Source: an uncultured Clostridia bacterium
GTDB taxonomy: Bacteria; Bacillota; Clostridia; TANB77; CAG-508
NCBI GenBank assembly: GCA_934155265.1
Contig: CAKPGU010000026.1
Location: 1-17,355, forward strand
Length of the DNA stretch: 17,355 bases
Direction of reading: 5' to 3'
Made by a program: the position numbers and the translations under genes. The notes beneath the pieces are model-generated. The model was not told the origin of the DNA and made no database searches. It saw nothing but the letters and a program-made list of their open reading frames with translations. Below, piece after piece: positions 14,792-17,355 of this stretch (its first letter is position 1; every line of letters starts with the position of its first letter).

Positions 14792-17355
14792 ATGGCAGAT
14801 AAAGAAAATGCCTTAGGCACAAAGACTATTATTGCGATAGTAGCTGTAATAGTGCTATTGTTTATTGCTAGTATATCAGTTGGAATCTTCTTAGCTGATA
14901 AGGGTAGTTCAGAAGCTGTTGATGGTAATCAAGTTGCAGATGTAAATCAAAATACTGATGCAAACAATACTAATACAGAAAGTCCAAAAAATGATGATAA
15001 CAATGCTAATAATGAAAATAAGCAAAATGAAAATATCCAAGCAGAAAACAATAATCAAACTGGAGAAAATAATACTACTCCAGATAATACAACAACAGAG
15101 CCAAATACAGGTGCACAAAATAATGTAACAACACCTAATAACAATGGAACTGTTGCTAATAATAATGCCAACAATAATGGCACAACAAATAATGTTACAA
15201 ATAACGTAACAGCAAATAATGGTAATGTAAATAATAATGCAACAAATAATACAGAAATAACAACAGGAACTGATGTGAATGAAGTTGGAGAAACAACAGT
15301 AACAAGAGTTGAAGAGGAAGAAAAACTTGTATCAAAAGACTTTTGGGACTGGTGGACACCAGCAAGTGTACTAGCTTCAACAGCATCTGCAGTTTCAGAT
15401 ACAATAGTACCAACAACACCTGATTTTACAGTTGAAAAAACAGCTACAACTGGTGTTGGTGAAGATAAATTAGTATATGCTAATAAAAATATTACATATA
15501 CAATTAAAGTTACAAATAATGGAGAACAAGAGTTAAAAGATATAGAAATAACAGATAGAATTCCAGAACAAACAACTTTTGTTTCTATTGATGATGCACA
15601 AAATTCAGGAACAACAATATTAGAAAATGATGTAGTTATAGGATTAAAATGGATTGTAACTGTACCAGCAAAAGAATCAATAGAAGTTAAATTTACAGTA
15701 AAAGTTAATGAAAATGCAACAGGAACAATATCAAATGCAGCGATAGTTAATGGTAAAGAAAGTAATGAAGAAAAAACATCAATTATAAATGCTAAAAAAT
15801 CAAGCAAAATAGTAGAAAGAGATAATGTTGAAGTAAAAGATGGTCTAGATGTAGCAAAATTAGGAGACAAAATAAAATATACTATAACAGCTACAAATAC
15901 AGGAGATGTCTCTGGAAAAACAACAATAGAAGATACAGTACCAGTAGGAACAGAATTAATAGAAAGTTCTGTAACAGATAATGGAAAAATAACAACAACA
16001 ACTAATAAAAGAAAACAAATTTCATGGAATGTTGAATTAGAGGCTAATGAGACAATTGAAAGATCATTTATTGTAGAAGTAAAAGATATAAGCGGAAAAA
16101 TTGAAAATGTTGCAACAGTTGGAGGGGTTCCTACAAATCCAGATAAAAAAGATACAGCAGATATAAAAGTAGTTAAAGAAGTTACTGACATAAAGAGAAA
16201 TCAAGAAAGTCTTGGAAAAGACGTAAAGGTTCAGGCTGGAGACGTAATTGAGTACAAAATAAAAGTAACAAACACGGGTAGTTTAGATTTAACTAATGTA
16301 GTAATTGATGAGAAACTTGTAGGAATTGAAATTGATGCTAAAGACTTAAAAATAGGTGATTTAAAAGCAGGAGAAAGCAAAGAAATATTTGCTACATATA
16401 CTGTAACATATGAAAAAGACATAAAAGGAAAAGCTGATGTAAATGGTAATCCATTACCAATAATTAATGAAGTTTTTGTTAAAGGAGAATCAGTTCCTAC
16501 AAAACCAGATCAAGAATCAGAAGAAGTTAGTGATGATTCAAAAGTTGAAACACCAGTTGAAGAAGCACCTTCTTATGATATAAGTAAAATTGCAGATAAA
16601 GAAAAAGTAACAACAGCAGGAGAGAAAATAACATATACAATAACAGTAACAAACACAGGAAATACAATATTAAAAAATCTTACTGTAAGAGATGCAATGC
16701 TTGGAATTGATCACGTTATTAGTGAAATTAAAGTAAATGGCACAAAGGTGATCTCTGCGCAATATACAGTAACACAAGATGATATAGATGATGGAGGAAT
16801 AATAAAAAATATTGTAACAGTTGGAGATAAGGAAACAGAAAGAGATGTTGAAGTAGAACAAAATCCAGGTTACACAGCAGTAAAAATAGCTGATAAAGAA
16901 AAAGTAACAAAAGCAGGAGAGAAAATAACATATACAATAACAGTAACAAATACAGGAAATACAACATTAAAAGATATTCCGGTAGTTGATGAGATGGCTG
17001 GAATAAATACAACAATAGCAGAAATTCCAGTAGGAGAGTCAAGAAGTGTAGAAGGAACATACACAGTAACACAAAATGATATAGACAATAAAACAGAAAT
17101 CAAGAATGTAGCAACAGCAGGAGATAAGACACCAGAAATAGATGTTACAGTAGAAAAACAACCAGGTTATACAGCAGTGAAAACAGCTGATAAAGAAAAA
17201 GTAACAAAAGCAGGAGAAGTAATAACATATACAATTACAGTAACAAATACAGGAAATACAACATTAAAAGATATTCCGGTAGTTGATGAGATGGCTGGAA
17301 TAAATACAACAATAGCAGAAATTCCAGTAGGAGAGTCAAGAAGTGTAGAAGGAAC
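14792..17355 (+). CDS. giant DUF11-type repeat surface protein (partial, runs off the end)
   Basis: An open frame of 854 codons with no stop before the window edge; it begins at an ATG preceded by AGGGGGAG (14779-14786). Residues 12-34 are a membrane or signal segment (TIIAIVAVIVLLFIASISVG). Residues about 42-165 are an Asn/Thr/Gly-rich low-complexity stalk. Near 184-195 lies an odd aromatic patch, FWDWWTPASVL. From 211 come Ig-like modules of the DUF11 type: 211-330, 334-455 and 459-580, each with a YTIKVTN/YKIKVTN strand and a later interdomain N-A or E-V turn. Then come 99-residue repeats beginning at 601, 700 and 799. Such proteins are wall-anchored adhesins or stalks. The C-terminal anchor is outside the window. 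It is 24 bases after the sortase and in the same operon. Confidence 0.9.
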   Translation, partial: MADKENALGTKTIIAIVAVIVLLFIASISVGIFLADKGSSEAVDGNQVADVNQNTDANNTNTESPKNDDNNANNENKQNENIQAENNNQTGENNTTPDNTTTEPNTGAQNNVTTPNNNGTVANNNANNNGTTNNVTNNVTANNGNVNNNATNNTEITTGTDVNEVGETTVTRVEEEEKLVSKDFWDWWTPASVLASTASAVSDTIVPTTPDFTVEKTATTGVGEDKLVYANKNITYTIKVTNNGEQELKDIEITDRIPEQTTFVSIDDAQNSGTTILENDVVIGLKWIVTVPAKESIEVKFTVKVNENATGTISNAAIVNGKESNEEKTSIINAKKSSKIVERDNVEVKDGLDVAKLGDKIKYTITATNTGDVSGKTTIEDTVPVGTELIESSVTDNGKITTTTNKRKQISWNVELEANETIERSFIVEVKDISGKIENVATVGGVPTNPDKKDTADIKVVKEVTDIKRNQESLGKDVKVQAGDVIEYKIKVTNTGSLDLTNVVIDEKLVGIEIDAKDLKIGDLKAGESKEIFATYTVTYEKDIKGKADVNGNPLPIINEVFVKGESVPTKPDQESEEVSDDSKVETPVEEAPSYDISKIADKEKVTTAGEKITYTITVTNTGNTILKNLTVRDAMLGIDHVISEIKVNGTKVISAQYTVTQDDIDDGGIIKNIVTVGDKETERDVEVEQNPGYTAVKIADKEKVTKAGEKITYTITVTNTGNTTLKDIPVVDEMAGINTTIAEIPVGESRSVEGTYTVTQNDIDNKTEIKNVATAGDKTPEIDVTVEKQPGYTAVKTADKEKVTKAGEVITYTITVTNTGNTTLKDIPVVDEMAGINTTIAEIPVGESRSVEG
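16592..17355 (+). repeat. 297-bp tandem repeats encoding 99-aa Ig-like modules
   Basis: Repeats start at 16592, 16889 and 17186, exactly 297 bp apart, in frame. The second and third differ at only four of the first 170 bases, while the first is clearly diverged (it lacks, for example, the TTLKDIPVVDEMAGI wording). The third is cut by the window edge, so the array continues. Each unit is introduced by a PGYTAVK or PSYDISK linker and ADKEKVT. Near identity implies recent duplication or gene conversion. Confidence 0.93.

Noticed and set aside
15055..16191. 378-codon open frame on the - strand opposite the adhesin gene
   Set aside because: It is the complement of a long low-complexity, A-rich coding region; the + frame has a ribosome site, domain structure and conserved repeats, and the - frame gives only a Ser/Val/Thr-rich string with no motif.

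Overview
The window comes from an AT-rich, Gram-positive (monoderm) Firmicute, most likely an uncultured gut-type member of the Clostridia. The signs are very low GC, arginine written almost only as AGA, strong AGGAGG-type ribosome binding sites, near-consensus TTGACA/TATAAT promoters with 17-base spacing, a sortase with LPxT-type surface proteins, and the family content (DUF4321, queA/tgt, GlgP with DUF3417). The genus cannot be fixed from the sequence alone.

Left part (1-7904, all + strand). The window opens in the last codons of ileS, which ends in a terminator hairpin overlapping a consensus promoter. A small coiled-coil gene follows, with a tryptophan every seventh residue over ten heptads. 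After a terminator and a new promoter comes a six-gene run: queA, an unrecognised 576-aa gene (possible ADP-ribosyltransferase-like N-terminus plus a degenerate HD-like domain), tgt, a membrane-anchored stalk/WG-repeat protein, a DUF4321 membrane protein and a two-TM protein. QueA and Tgt are consecutive-pathway enzymes of queuosine tRNA modification; the gene between them is tightly coupled to both.

Middle part (7932-10160, - strand). This holds a short hypothetical gene with a structured leader, a tRNA-Thr(CGU) gene with its own terminator, and murC with terminator and promoter. The murC promoter is back-to-back with the promoter of glgP.

Right part (10132-17355, + strand). glgP (glycogen/glucan phosphorylase) is followed at once by an array of 35-bp GGGGACAC-containing units that folds into a 67-bp perfect inverted repeat around an AT-rich core. 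Then comes a surface operon: a secreted protein ending in an LPIT sorting signal, a sortase overlapping it by 14 bases, and a very large surface protein that starts at 14792 and runs open off the window end. This last gene never reaches a stop here. It has an N-terminal membrane segment, an Asn/Thr-rich stalk, DUF11-like Ig modules and 99-aa repeats that are nearly identical in DNA.

The most distinctive things are the sortase/giant adhesin locus, the 67-bp-arm palindrome, the two-domain gene inside the queuosine operon, and the Trp-heptad protein. None is proven to be a new system from sequence alone.
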